Assembly: GCA_000174895.1 (NCBI GenBank)
Contig: ACOK01000113.1
Location: forward strand, 62,001 to 126,000
Origin: Ruminococcus flavefaciens FD-1
Lineage (GTDB): Bacteria; Bacillota; Clostridia; Oscillospirales; Ruminococcaceae
Reading direction: 5' to 3'
DNA length: 64,000 bases
The position numbers were made by a program, and so were the translations under genes. The notes under the pieces were generated by a model. It saw only the letters and a program-made list of their open reading frames with translations, was not told the origin of the DNA and did not search any database. Below, piece by piece: positions 1-7,821 of this stretch (the stretch's first letter is position 1; each line of letters opens with the position of its first letter).

Positions 1-41
1 AAATATGAAGGCAGCCTGATGTGGTTTACAATGTAATTTGC

Positions 42-70
42 TTGCAGTTATAATAAAGATGTGGTATAAT
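42..70 (+). promoter_or_regulatory. Sigma-A type promoter for the DUF1848 gene
   Basis: TTGCAG at 42-47, a 17-base spacer and TATAAT at 65-70. The nearest gene downstream is the DUF1848 gene at 175. A GC-rich hairpin (stems 103-109 and 115-121) lies in the predicted leader; it is not followed by a T-run. Confidence 0.55.
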
Positions 71-174
71 ATTAACACACAAAAGAACGTTATATAGCCT
101 TCGCCGCCCATGACGGGCGGCATGACTTTATAAAAAATACAGTGACAACAAGTATCACTGCACAGAGGTGAGAT

Positions 175-1101
175 ATGATAATAAACACAGGAATGCGGAC
201 TGACATTCCCGCATTTTATTCGGAATGGTTTGTAAACAGAATAAGAGCAGGATATGTGATTGTACGTAATTCATACCGTCAGGACTGGATAACCTGCTAT
301 GAACTGAATCCTGATGTTGTGGACTGCATTGCTTTCTGCACAAAGAATCCTGCTCCCATGCTGAAATATATGGAGGAGGTAAAACCTTTCAATCAGTATT
401 GGTTCGTAACTATAACTCCCTACGGAAAAGACGCAGAACCCAACGTACCTCCGAAAGAAAAGGTAATCAATGATTTTATATCATTGTCCGAAATTGTTGG
501 TATCAACTGTATCGGCTGGAGATATGATCCTATCTTCATCGACAGCACATATACTATTGAACGTCACATTTCCGACTTTGAAGAGATGTGTAAAAAGCTT
601 TCGGGTTATACAAGAGTATGCGTAATAAGTTTTATTGACCTGTATGAAAAAGTAATACGCAACTTTCCACAGGTAAGAACCGTAAGCCAGAACGAACGTA
701 TTACGATCGGAAAGGCTTTTTCAGAGATCGGGAAGCGTTACGGTATAACGATAAAAGCTTGTGCTGAGGGCAATGATCTCGCTCCATATGGAGTAGATTG
801 TAGCGGCTGTATGACACAGGAAACATTTGAAGCTGCTATAGAATGTTCTCTTGAAATACCTAAAAAGAAATCTCAGCGTGCTGAGTGCAGTTGTGTACTT
901 GGTACTGATATAGGTGCTTACGATACCTGTGCTCACCTCTGCCGCTATTGTTATGCTAATACAAGCAGAGATAATGTAATACGAAACATGAGATTGCATG
1001 ATCCCAATTCTCCGTTCCTTATCGGTAACTTGAATGATGGTGAAGTTATTCATCAGGCGGAACAGATAAGCTGGATAAGCAATCAGTTATCATTCTTCTG
1101 A
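175..1101 (+). CDS. DUF1848 family protein
   Basis: A 308-residue protein that matches the DUF1848 family over its whole length. It opens with MIINTGMRTDIPAFYSEWF and carries the family's cysteine cluster near the C-terminus, ending CAHLCRYCYAN, with a CxxxCxxC spacing. That spacing resembles an iron-sulfur ligand set, so a metal- or SAM-linked enzyme is possible, but the biochemical role of the family is unknown to me. The start ATG follows an AGAGGTGAG ribosome site, and a promoter lies about 110 bases upstream. It stands alone on the plus strand and ends in a terminator, so it is probably monocistronic. The family name is firm by sequence; any function is inference. Confidence 0.85.
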   Translation: MIINTGMRTDIPAFYSEWFVNRIRAGYVIVRNSYRQDWITCYELNPDVVDCIAFCTKNPAPMLKYMEEVKPFNQYWFVTITPYGKDAEPNVPPKEKVINDFISLSEIVGINCIGWRYDPIFIDSTYTIERHISDFEEMCKKLSGYTRVCVISFIDLYEKVIRNFPQVRTVSQNERITIGKAFSEIGKRYGITIKACAEGNDLAPYGVDCSGCMTQETFEAAIECSLEIPKKKSQRAECSCVLGTDIGAYDTCAHLCRYCYANTSRDNVIRNMRLHDPNSPFLIGNLNDGEVIHQAEQISWISNQLSFF

Positions 1102-1111
1102 ATATGTTTTT

Positions 1112-1138
1112 ATCCTCTCAGATATGGGAGGATTTTTT
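1112..1138 (+). terminator. Terminator after the DUF1848 gene
   Basis: ATCCTC (1112-1117) pairs with GAGGAT (1128-1133) and is followed at once by a run of T. It lies 11 bases after the stop codon. Confidence 0.65.
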
Positions 1139-1329
1139 ATGCGGAAAAGTATACTACCATGTAATTTCGTAATACACTTTTCCTATACTTATTTCCTGCA
1201 ATTATATATATTAACTAATACAATTCTGGTGATCTGATGGGTCATCTTATTGGTTGATTATATATCATTCTATTCTTGTCATCTACGGTGTTACGAAGTC
1301 AATAATCATATTACATGGAGGTCATAATA

Positions 1330-1599
1330 ATGGCAAAAGAAAAGACTGTACTTAAACCCTTACGTATTAACGAGAGTGTTGTAAAAGAGATTGAACAAGA
1401 AGCAATTGACACCAATACGAACTTCTCTCCAATCGCTAATTACCGACTCAGACATCACGACAGAACTCTTACTCCTGCGATCACGGCGACGATTCAGGAC
1501 ATTGTTAACACTGCCGAAGAACTGGTGGGTATATTTGCGCCGAAAGAAATAGCAGCTTTGCAAAAGAAAGTAGAAAAACTATGGATGTATCTGAAATAA
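1330..1599 (+). CDS. Small mobilisation accessory protein (MobC-like)
   Basis: An 89-residue, lysine- and threonine-rich protein starting MAKEKTVLKPLRINESVVKE. A short basic N-terminus followed by a helical region resembles MobC-type relaxosome proteins, which help the relaxase bind at oriT. The start at 1330 is chosen because GGAGG lies at a good distance; the ATG five codons upstream overlaps that ribosome site. The last 19 bases overlap the relaxase-like gene, an arrangement common in mobilisation modules. The assignment rests mainly on this neighbour, and the primary sequence alone is not diagnostic. Confidence 0.5.
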   Translation: MAKEKTVLKPLRINESVVKEIEQEAIDTNTNFSPIANYRLRHHDRTLTPAITATIQDIVNTAEELVGIFAPKEIAALQKKVEKLWMYLK

Positions 1600-2174
1600 T
1601 CGGTTACGATAATCCTGAAGATATGGACAGAAAACTTAATATACTAAAAATCATAACACATTCCAAGGGTGGTGACAGATACAGAAATAATGCTATGAAT
1701 TACTGCCTTGATGATCGCTGTATTGCAAAAAAAGGATATGGTATAAATGCATCTGATCCCAGGATAGCAGCTATGCAGTTCAGGAAGAACGCTGCATTCT
1801 GGGGCAAAAGGAACAGTAATCCGTTCATTCAGTATATGCACTCTTATCTGAAAGAAATTGCACCAACTGCTGAACATGCACTGAAACTGACTAATGAGAT
1901 CATGGAACCATTTTTGGCGGAAAATCTTGCAATTACCGTAGTGCATGAAGAGGACCAGGGAAATTCTCTTTATCATTCACATACATACGTGGATGCCACC
2001 AAATTCACAAACGGAAAAATGATTTACTCCAATAATACTGTCAACTATATAATTGCACAAAAGACTGCTAATGTGCTCAGACAAGCTGTTCAACTCATTG
2101 TTGAATATGATTCTGGCAAGGAGTGGACATGTCCTATGATCTTTACTCATCAGGATGATGACGACGATGTATGA
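1581..2174 (+). CDS. Relaxase-like mobilisation protein, probably N-terminal nuclease domain only
   Basis: A 197-residue protein resembling the N-terminal half of MobA/VirD2-type relaxases. Around residues 58-115 it has AAMQFRKNAAFWGKRNSNPF and a segment ending LAENLAITVVHEE, followed by NSLYHSHTYVDATKFTNGK. That last stretch corresponds to the relaxase metal-binding region (usually HxDxxHxHxH), but only two histidines (HSH) remain here. Full relaxases usually exceed 300 residues, so this copy is short and may be a truncated or degenerate remnant. It ends in an acidic run (QDDDDDV). It overlaps the MobC-like gene by 19 bases, so the two are probably translated together. No conjugation genes are nearby. 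Confidence 0.5.
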   Translation: MDVSEIIGYDNPEDMDRKLNILKIITHSKGGDRYRNNAMNYCLDDRCIAKKGYGINASDPRIAAMQFRKNAAFWGKRNSNPFIQYMHSYLKEIAPTAEHALKLTNEIMEPFLAENLAITVVHEEDQGNSLYHSHTYVDATKFTNGKMIYSNNTVNYIIAQKTANVLRQAVQLIVEYDSGKEWTCPMIFTHQDDDDDV

Positions 2175-2217
2175 TCTTGAATAAAACAATACAATCGATA
2201 GAATTATCATTGCTCTT

Positions 2218-2277
2218 TCAGAACAGCTTTTGAAGTATTATTATCCCCCGGCCATTGTGCCGGGAAAGCTGTTCTGA
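2218..2277. repeat. Nested inverted repeat downstream of the mobilisation genes
   Basis: The outer 13-bp arms TCAGAACAGCTTT (2218-2230) and AAAGCTGTTCTGA (2265-2277) pair perfectly. Inside the loop, CCCGGC (2247-2252) pairs with GCCGGG (2259-2264). There is no T-run, so this is not a standard terminator. Its place just after a relaxase-like gene makes an oriT or protein-binding site possible, but that is only inference. Confidence 0.6.
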
Positions 2278-2464
2278 TTATTTCAACTGGAATGTGTACT
2301 GTATAATAATCTGCAATTACATTCGTCTTTGATTGTTATTGTTATTGAACTATGGTTCTTGACAACTATTGCGTCTGACTGTGCTTTTATCTACTACAGA
2401 AACGCAAATTGATATGTGTTTTGCGTTTGCCTCTGCATAAGTTTTGCTTGAATTTATCATTTCA

Positions 2465-2494
2465 TTGACTTTCTGAATAGCCTTGTGATATAAT
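2465..2494 (+). promoter_or_regulatory. Promoter for the unknown gene at 2529
   Basis: TTGACT (2465-2470), an 18-base spacer and TATAAT (2489-2494), 34 bases before the ATG at 2529. The rest of the 2175-2528 interval holds the nested repeat and no further gene that I can see. Confidence 0.6.
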
Positions 2495-2528
2495 GATTTA
2501 TTATAAAACAGAAGGACAGGCTTATACT

Positions 2529-3008
2529 ATGAAGGAATATACAGCATTATTCTCAAAAGCAATTGAACTGAAAGACAGCTACGAGTTCAAAACTGTCAGT
2601 AAATGTATAAATGCTCATACTGATCTTCAATGCGGTGACTGGGATAACTGGGCTGATGATCTTTGGTATCGCTTATGCCCGAAAACACCGTGCAGCTACG
2701 AGAAATGCTATGGCTTCATCTGTACCCTGTATCCTGTTGCACTGCTGACAGAATACTGTCCGGAAGAATTAAAACAGATACTTGATGGAAATGGCATACT
2801 GCATACTGAACTTGTTGAACCTATGTGTTGTGATGAAGAGATACTTCGGAAGTATGTTCCTCATCGCATTGTATTCGATGAAAGCTTTATGGATAACGGC
2901 GATTTCAGTTTTGATGATGAACGATTCTTCTGGATTTGTCAGAAGCTTGATACCGGACATCAGAGCTATATTGATGCAGGCTGCTTTACTATGGCAGAGA
3001 TACGATGA
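2529..3008 (+). CDS. Unknown protein, cysteine- and acid-rich
   Basis: A 159-residue soluble protein that I do not recognise. It contains eight cysteines, including CPKTPCSYEKC in the middle and CCDEE further on, but no clean zinc-finger spacing. The C-terminal half is acidic (FDESFMDNGDFSFDDERFFW). No signal peptide or membrane segment is evident. The start at 2529 has GAAGGA upstream and a promoter at 2465-2494; the longer reading frame begins inside the promoter. It stands alone between inverted repeats. Confidence 0.6.
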   Translation: MKEYTALFSKAIELKDSYEFKTVSKCINAHTDLQCGDWDNWADDLWYRLCPKTPCSYEKCYGFICTLYPVALLTEYCPEELKQILDGNGILHTELVEPMCCDEEILRKYVPHRIVFDESFMDNGDFSFDDERFFWICQKLDTGHQSYIDAGCFTMAEIR

Positions 3009-3080
3009 GTTTACATGACAATCATGGTAAACTCGTTCGGTTGATGCACTTATTTATTCTTGCGATTATAATGAAATATA

Positions 3081-3101
3081 TGCCGCCTTTTTGTGGCGGC
3101 A
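3081..3101. repeat. GC-rich hairpin
   Basis: TGCCGCC (3081-3087) pairs with GGCGGCA (3095-3101) around a T-rich loop. It lies 72 bases after the unknown gene and could act as a weak terminator, but no T-run follows. Confidence 0.4.
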
Positions 3102-3152
3102 TTCGTATAATCGTGATGTTTATAATAACATATTTCTGATAATCTTAAATAT

Positions 3153-3175
3153 CGTCTCCCCGTTATGGGGAGACG
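3153..3175. repeat. Palindromic repeat, copy 1
   Basis: CGTCTCCCC and GGGGAGACG surround the loop GTTAT. The 21-base core recurs exactly at 8712-8732 in another intergenic region. It is either a dispersed repetitive extragenic palindrome or a shared binding site. Confidence 0.7.
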
Positions 3176-3210
3176 GCTGTTGGTTAATTCATAATTATTT
3201 ATCGATGTAC

Positions 3211-3239
3211 TTGACTTTTTCCGCATCACATGATACAAT
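3211..3239 (+). promoter_or_regulatory. Promoter ahead of the hairpin leader and pentapeptide genes
   Basis: TTGACT (3211-3216), a 17-base spacer and TACAAT (3234-3239). The predicted transcript start near 3246 lies about ten bases before a long hairpin and about 190 bases before the gene at 3433. Confidence 0.6.
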
Positions 3240-3245
3240 GTGTAT

Positions 3246-3318
3246 AGTAAAATTTAAGGTATTGATTTGAGTATATTACATCTACGGGTGTAGTATGTCC
3301 AAATCAGTACCTTTTTTG
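3246..3318 (+). ncRNA. Possible small RNA or attenuator: promoter-driven long hairpin with T-run
   Basis: Outer arms at 3256-3269 and 3300-3313 pair over 14 bases with one G-U. An inner stem (around CATCTAC and GTGTAG, 3279-3292) fills most of the loop. TTTTTT follows directly. A start near 3246, set by the promoter at 3211-3239, would give a transcript of about 70 nt ending at this terminator, or a leader controlling the downstream genes by read-through. I do not recognise a known RNA family. This stretch and the weaker features before it account for the 3009-3432 gap. Confidence 0.45.
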
Positions 3319-3432
3319 TTATGTTAGCAACTTGACAAACCACGTCGGGAGACGGTGAATATAACGCTGTGAAGCACATAAATGGATTCACTCACAATTA
3401 TAAACCCTTTGTTTTGTTGAGGAGGAATGAAT

Positions 3433-3891
3433 ATGGAAGATAATTATGAGTTTTTCGATGACTTCAATTTTGACGATGATAGTGATTTTGGTTTTGAAGA
3501 AGATGACATCTTCTTAGATTTGTTGGATGACGAGGATAACGATTTATCAACTTACCAACCGCTTCCACCTAAAAAGCGACTGATAGAAGGTCTAACACTG
3601 GAGTATGCAGAGTTCGTTGACAGGACATTCACTGATTTTCAACTTGGACACTTCACCCTCTATAATGTCACTTTCAGAAACTGCACCTTTGAACATATCG
3701 ACTGCCAGTGCGGGAAGTTCATAGCCTGCACATTTGAGGATTGCAATATTATTTCTTTCTCAGGTGAAGGCTATGGATTCAGAGAATGCGAGTTCACCAG
3801 ATGCAAGTGGAGCGGAAACGAGTGTATTGACGACTGTTTTTATCACAGTAACTGCAAATACACTGACTGCGAAGAAAGCTATGACCAATGA
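3433..3891 (+). CDS. Pentapeptide-repeat-like protein with acidic N-terminus
   Basis: A 152-residue protein in two parts. Residues 1-45 are extremely acidic and aromatic (MEDNYEFFDDFNFDDDSDFG and onward). Residues about 60-135 show the five-residue periodicity of pentapeptide-repeat beta-helices, with F or C at every fifth position (for example FTDFQLGHFTLYNVTFRNCT). Repeat proteins of the Qnr/MfpA type mimic DNA and bind gyrase, but the repeat type alone does not prove that role here. The start at 3433 has GGAGG seven bases upstream; the ATG at 3427 is too close to it. The partly overlapping gene downstream has the same repeat style, so this looks like a duplicated pair. Confidence 0.65.
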   Translation: MEDNYEFFDDFNFDDDSDFGFEEDDIFLDLLDDEDNDLSTYQPLPPKKRLIEGLTLEYAEFVDRTFTDFQLGHFTLYNVTFRNCTFEHIDCQCGKFIACTFEDCNIISFSGEGYGFRECEFTRCKWSGNECIDDCFYHSNCKYTDCEESYDQ

Positions 3892-3907
3892 AAGAAACGG
3901 TGTTTGT

Positions 3908-4483
3908 ATGAATAAAAAGGAATTTGAAATGATGAATCAGAAACTCATTGACGGCTACATTGACCGTCAGAAGAATCACTCACATATGCTTTATGAGGAT
4001 TCTTACCCAGACGCTAAAAAGCACAGAATAGGCTGGGCGCATGAGTGGGTCGGCAGAAATATGTATGAGTCCTTTTTCAGGCGTGATATAATGGAATATG
4101 CAAACAGCGATATCAGAATGACAAAGATCAGAAAGTTCGAGCTTATCAATTTCAATATCATTGATATAAAGTTTGAGAGGATGATTGCTGAACACTGCTG
4201 TATGATGAACGGCACTTTCAAAAATGTGAAGTTCTTCCGTTTCTGTATAGATGGTAAGCCATCTTATCCTAATGACACAAACGAGTACCACGATCACCGT
4301 AATATCGTGATGAATTGCAGGTTTGAGAACTGTGTTTTCATGAATACATATGCCGACCATACGGACTGGATAAACTGTGAGTTTATTGGCTGTACCTTCA
4401 TCAACAGTGAGCTCTGCTGCGAGGGTTCTGAGTTCAAGGATGGCACCTTCGAGAACAACAAGACCATCTATCTGAGAGCATAA
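3908..4483 (+). CDS. Second pentapeptide-repeat-like protein
   Basis: A 191-residue protein, if translation starts at 3908. The N-terminal 60 residues are charged and helical, with WAHEWVGRNMYESFFRRDI. From about residue 80 to the end, short repeats recur (FELINFNIIDIKFE, NCRFENCVFMNT, NCEFIGCTFINSELCCEGSE), which fit an irregular pentapeptide beta-helix. Neither start has a strong ribosome site. An in-frame ATG at 3881 would overlap the previous stop codon by 11 bases and couple translation to that gene. The gene shares the promoter and hairpin leader of its neighbour and ends at a two-way terminator. No function can be assigned; a pair acting on a shared target is a guess. Confidence 0.6.
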   Translation: MNKKEFEMMNQKLIDGYIDRQKNHSHMLYEDSYPDAKKHRIGWAHEWVGRNMYESFFRRDIMEYANSDIRMTKIRKFELINFNIIDIKFERMIAEHCCMMNGTFKNVKFFRFCIDGKPSYPNDTNEYHDHRNIVMNCRFENCVFMNTYADHTDWINCEFIGCTFINSELCCEGSEFKDGTFENNKTIYLRA

Positions 4484-4509
4484 GGAATCAAAGTATTATT
4501 TCAAAATAT

Positions 4510-4540
4510 AAACTGCCTGAACAATATATCCAGGCAGTTT
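4510..4540. terminator. Bidirectional terminator
   Basis: AAACTGCCTG (4510-4519) pairs with CAGGCAGTTT (4531-4540). It lies between two convergent gene ends (4483 on plus, 4557 on minus), with A- and T-rich flanks suited to both directions. Confidence 0.65.
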
Positions 4541-4556
4541 ACACTTCTTCCATTTA

Positions 4557-5039
4557 TTATTTGATTATTATGATCGGATTCTTCGCAGTATCGAGCCTCT
4601 TAAGGGTATACGACATATCATTTTCGGGAACAGCAACACATCCTGCTGTATAGTTACCTGTCATGCAGTGAAGGAATATAGCTGAGCCTTTTCCTGCTAT
4701 TACAGGTGACATATTGTAGTTGATGACTACTGAATACTTGTATGCCTGCGGATAGTCTATCAGATGCTCTGCACTATTCCATGAAATATTGCTGCTTTCC
4801 ACCCATTGATTATATAGCGGAGACTCCGTATCATCCACCCAGTAGCAGTTACCGTTTATCTGACGATACTCAATATCAAGTCCGTTCATAGGCTCAGTGC
4901 CGAATGCAAAGCCAAGAGAATATATGCCTTGCGGTGTACAGTAATCACCTTCATGACTTTTGTCGGATACACCGTTTTTGCCGACAATACCATTTGTCTC
5001 AAGCACGCAGTTCCATGCAGAACCGTTCTTTTCGTACAT
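4557..5039 (-). CDS. L,D-transpeptidase (YkuD) module, cut from the upstream gene by an in-frame TGA
   Basis: The 160 residues visible here form a YkuD-type L,D-transpeptidase core, an enzyme class that makes 3-3 crosslinks in peptidoglycan. The catalytic signature is HCMTGNYTAGCVAVPE near the C-terminus, and GIVGKNGVSDKSHEGDYCTP is typical of the family. The ATG at 5039 has no ribosome site and lies inside the domain. The same frame stays open upstream to a TGA at 5148-5150, encoding about 36 more residues (NDLGSYLDKNELSF and onward) that look like the normal start of the domain. That TGA is also the stop codon of the 5148-7385 gene, which ends in an SH3-like domain. The two were therefore probably one SH3-YkuD protein split by a nonsense change (TGG to TGA would do it). 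As it stands this module is likely untranslated or a pseudogene part. Confidence 0.7.
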   Translation of the reverse strand: MYEKNGSAWNCVLETNGIVGKNGVSDKSHEGDYCTPQGIYSLGFAFGTEPMNGLDIEYRQINGNCYWVDDTESPLYNQWVESSNISWNSAEHLIDYPQAYKYSVVINYNMSPVIAGKGSAIFLHCMTGNYTAGCVAVPENDMSYTLKRLDTAKNPIIIIK

Positions 5040-5147
5040 CGCCGCAACACAAGAACTGCCGCTTGAATCAATGGTTATGACCTGCTGTGAACTGCCGATA
5101 TCGCTGAATGACAGTTCGTTTTTATCCAGATAACTGCCGAGGTCATT

Positions 5148-7385
5148 TCAGTAGAAATTGATATTTTTAGCTGCAACCCAGCCATAATAATCACCGTCAT
5201 CAGAGTCGTATAACTCATACCAATACGATGAACCGTCATAATATTCGCTTACTGCAGTTACGTGCCAGCCATGTGTCAGATCGTGACGTTCATATGTAGC
5301 AGAACCGCCGTCTATAAGATATGATCTTGTAAGGCCGTCTACCTTGTTACCGCTTGGTGAATAGATGGTGCCGTATCTGGTACATGAGGTAACTGTTTTA
5401 TTGTTACTTGAACCACCGGAGCCGGGAACATAGGTTGCGCTTACAGTATCGCCTGCAATTCCGTCGCTGTTGTATGGTGTAACATCTACAACTACTTTAC
5501 TTACACCTCCAGAAAAAGCTGTAATTTCAAGTTTTCCGGCCGATGAAGTTCCCTCATTAGTAGAGTAGCTTCCACCGGGATCATATTCATATTTTTTATA
5601 TGAGTAGCTTGAATAATCACCCGAAACCACAAGATATACAGTCACGCCCTGCAATGCAGGTTCTTCAACAAGACTTGCTGTGATTTTTGCTTTAGGAGCA
5701 GCCGCTTTAGTAGCTGCCACGCTCGCATTTCCGCCGAGTTTCTTCACAAGATCATCGTTATACAGTCCGTCAATACTGTTATACTTTGAGCTGTCAGAAA
5801 TACTGAATCCATAATTCTTAAATGATTCAAGAATTTTGGCATAGCAGTTCTTGGTCTCACCGTAGACGTTGCTTACATTATCCATACCTTCGGCAAATTT
5901 TTCAGTTCCGTTATAGGATATTTTCCAGTCAGCAGTTCCGCTTCCTGCGTTCGGGAAATTGAGGAATATATCTATCTCAGACATATCGTCCATTGAAAAA
6001 TAGCCTTGCGAACTTTTGTAGGAATAGTTGTCACGGTAATAAACGTATTTCTTGCCGTTATCGCCGTCAACATTGTACATTTCAAAATTATCAAGAGCCA
6101 TGAATCCGCCGAAACGATGTGACTTTACTGAATTGCCGTCGCAGTAATACAGCTTGTATGTCATATCCGAAACATCAGGAATTATCATTTCATTTATTCC
6201 GTCGCTGTTCAGGTCAGTGAGAAATCCTCTGTGAGGCGGAATGAATTCCATACCATTTATGACTTCAAGGTACTTGCTGTAAACTTCTTCCTTGCTGAGA
6301 GCGGCGACAATTTGCGAGGACTTTTTATCCGAAGCCGATTCTTCAGTTGCTTCTTTTTTATCACTTTCAGTAGTAGTATCTTCTGTTTCTGCAACAGTTG
6401 TTGTTTTGTCTTCATTGGATTCTGTTGTAACAACTGCTGAAACACTGCTGTCAATTGCAGGCTCACTTTTTCTGCCCTTTAACAAGAACAATACTCCGAT
6501 AACAGCAATACCTAAGAGCAGAATTACTATAGCTGCTAACAGTATCGCAATTGCATTAGATTTCTTAGGCTCTGAATACCGCTGAAAGTCTGACTGCTGC
6601 TGTACAGGCTGCGGAGCATTGTAATTGTACTGAGGTGGAGGCGAATAGTTCTGATACTGCGTCGGTGGTGGAGTATTTTGAGTCTGATATGATGTATCAT
6701 ATGGCTGAGAAGGTGTGTTATAACTTCCTGTGATCTGAGTTTTATCAGTATAATTTGACTGCTGTATCGGAGGCTGTTCATGTGGTTGTTGAGCAGCATA
6801 TTGTTTTTCAATAGTCGGAGATTCAGGCAATACAACTGTATCTGTATTATCTGATATAACAGGCTCGGTATATGGCTTTGATATGTAAGTATTTTCCAAT
6901 GCATCTGTTGCTTGTTCTGCCAGAATAGTATCGTCGGAAGTTTCTAAGGTGTCAATGCTACTTGTGTTATCTAAATCAATATAAGTATTCTCTTCTTCGG
7001 GTATTTCACTTAAACTTCTATTCTCGCTGATTTTAGCTTTCTCCGTCAAAGAGTCAGCTTTATTTTTTACAGTATTTATTCTTTCTTTTACTACATCAGA
7101 CTTTGAAAAATCAACAGCGTTTCCTGCTGCGCTTTTTGCAGCATCGCCAACTTTATGTGCAGCGCCCGAAAGCATCCCTAAACCCGACTTTGCTTTATCA
7201 GCAAAATTGTTCAGATCAACAGGATTATTATTGTTATGATTTGAATTGGAAGAATTAGTCTCAGGTCTATCATTACTATTGATACCTGTACTCTGGTTTC
7301 CCCAGTTATCAGGCAGATTGCTTCCACCCCAGCCCTCAGGAAGCTGATTGTTATTATTATTCCATATATTATTTCTATCATCCAT
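5148..7385 (-). CDS. Membrane-anchored cell-wall protein with C-terminal SH3-like domain
   Basis: About 745 residues from the ATG at 7385, which has AAGGA eight bases upstream. A start at 7403 overlapping the previous gene's stop codon is possible but worse placed. Order: Asn-rich N-terminus; charged region; Gln/Pro/Tyr-rich linker; one membrane helix (AIAILLAAIVILLLGIAVIG) near residue 290; Thr/Glu/Ser-rich stalk; a folded extracellular part; and an SH3-like domain at the end (from TSCTRYGTIYSPSG to the final YGWVAAKNINFY). The long segment before the helix should be cytoplasmic, and the part after it outside the cell. The stop TGA is in frame with the YkuD module downstream, suggesting loss of a catalytic C-terminus. 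It is the third gene of the 8217-to-4557 minus-strand operon. Confidence 0.7.
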   Translation of the reverse strand: MDDRNNIWNNNNNQLPEGWGGSNLPDNWGNQSTGINSNDRPETNSSNSNHNNNNPVDLNNFADKAKSGLGMLSGAAHKVGDAAKSAAGNAVDFSKSDVVKERINTVKNKADSLTEKAKISENRSLSEIPEEENTYIDLDNTSSIDTLETSDDTILAEQATDALENTYISKPYTEPVISDNTDTVVLPESPTIEKQYAAQQPHEQPPIQQSNYTDKTQITGSYNTPSQPYDTSYQTQNTPPPTQYQNYSPPPQYNYNAPQPVQQQSDFQRYSEPKKSNAIAILLAAIVILLLGIAVIGVLFLLKGRKSEPAIDSSVSAVVTTESNEDKTTTVAETEDTTTESDKKEATEESASDKKSSQIVAALSKEEVYSKYLEVINGMEFIPPHRGFLTDLNSDGINEMIIPDVSDMTYKLYYCDGNSVKSHRFGGFMALDNFEMYNVDGDNGKKYVYYRDNYSYKSSQGYFSMDDMSEIDIFLNFPNAGSGTADWKISYNGTEKFAEGMDNVSNVYGETKNCYAKILESFKNYGFSISDSSKYNSIDGLYNDDLVKKLGGNASVAATKAAAPKAKITASLVEEPALQGVTVYLVVSGDYSSYSYKKYEYDPGGSYSTNEGTSSAGKLEITAFSGGVSKVVVDVTPYNSDGIAGDTVSATYVPGSGGSSNNKTVTSCTRYGTIYSPSGNKVDGLTRSYLIDGGSATYERHDLTHGWHVTAVSEYYDGSSYWYELYDSDDGDYYGWVAAKNINFY

Positions 7386-7399
7386 AGTATTCATCCTTT

Positions 7400-7819
7400 T
7401 CATGGTTCATCTACCCCGCCGTTAGGAGGACGGCAGATTCTTATTCTTCTGAATCCTTTTCGGACACCTTTTAAAACGCCATATTTTATGATCGAAATAC
7501 GCATATATTCAGAGCATGAAGGTGTGAATAGGCAGGCTTTTCGTATGGCAGCAGGTGCATATCTCTGATACAGAAATATCAGAAGAAGTAGTATATTTTT
7601 TGTCTGGCTTAAAATGAAAAGAAAAAGAAATATGCACAGGACCGTGAATCCGACTCCCGTTAAAGCTGAAGCGAAATACAGACATATCACCATGATAACC
7701 AATGTTGCAATAACATGCAGAAATTCTTTGTGGAGCGTGAATTTCGGCCGTATCACTGCTTTACGTAGATCACTTTTCCTTTTTTGATTAAACGCTTTTA
7801 AAATTTCCTTGTCAGTCAT
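7400..7819 (-). CDS. yidD: YidD-type membrane protein insertion factor with N-terminal membrane segments
   Basis: The C-terminal 65 residues are a clear YidD domain (YQRYAPAAIRKACLFTPSCS, then EYMRISIIKYGVLKGVRKGF and RRIRICRPPNGG). YidD is a small peripheral protein that helps YidC insert membrane proteins. Here it is preceded by about 70 residues with hydrophobic helices (FLHVIATLVIMVICLYFASA, then FTVLCIFLFLFILSQTKNIL), which the usual 70-90-residue YidD lacks. Translation probably starts at the ATG at 7819; the TTG two codons upstream overlaps the previous stop codon. Its own stop overlaps the first possible start of the next gene (ATGA). It lies in an envelope operon rather than beside rnpA/yidC, so it is likely a second, specialised copy. 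Confidence 0.75.
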   Translation of the reverse strand: MTDKEILKAFNQKRKSDLRKAVIRPKFTLHKEFLHVIATLVIMVICLYFASALTGVGFTVLCIFLFLFILSQTKNILLLLIFLYQRYAPAAIRKACLFTPSCSEYMRISIIKYGVLKGVRKGFRRIRICRPPNGGVDEP

Positions 7820-7821
7820 AA

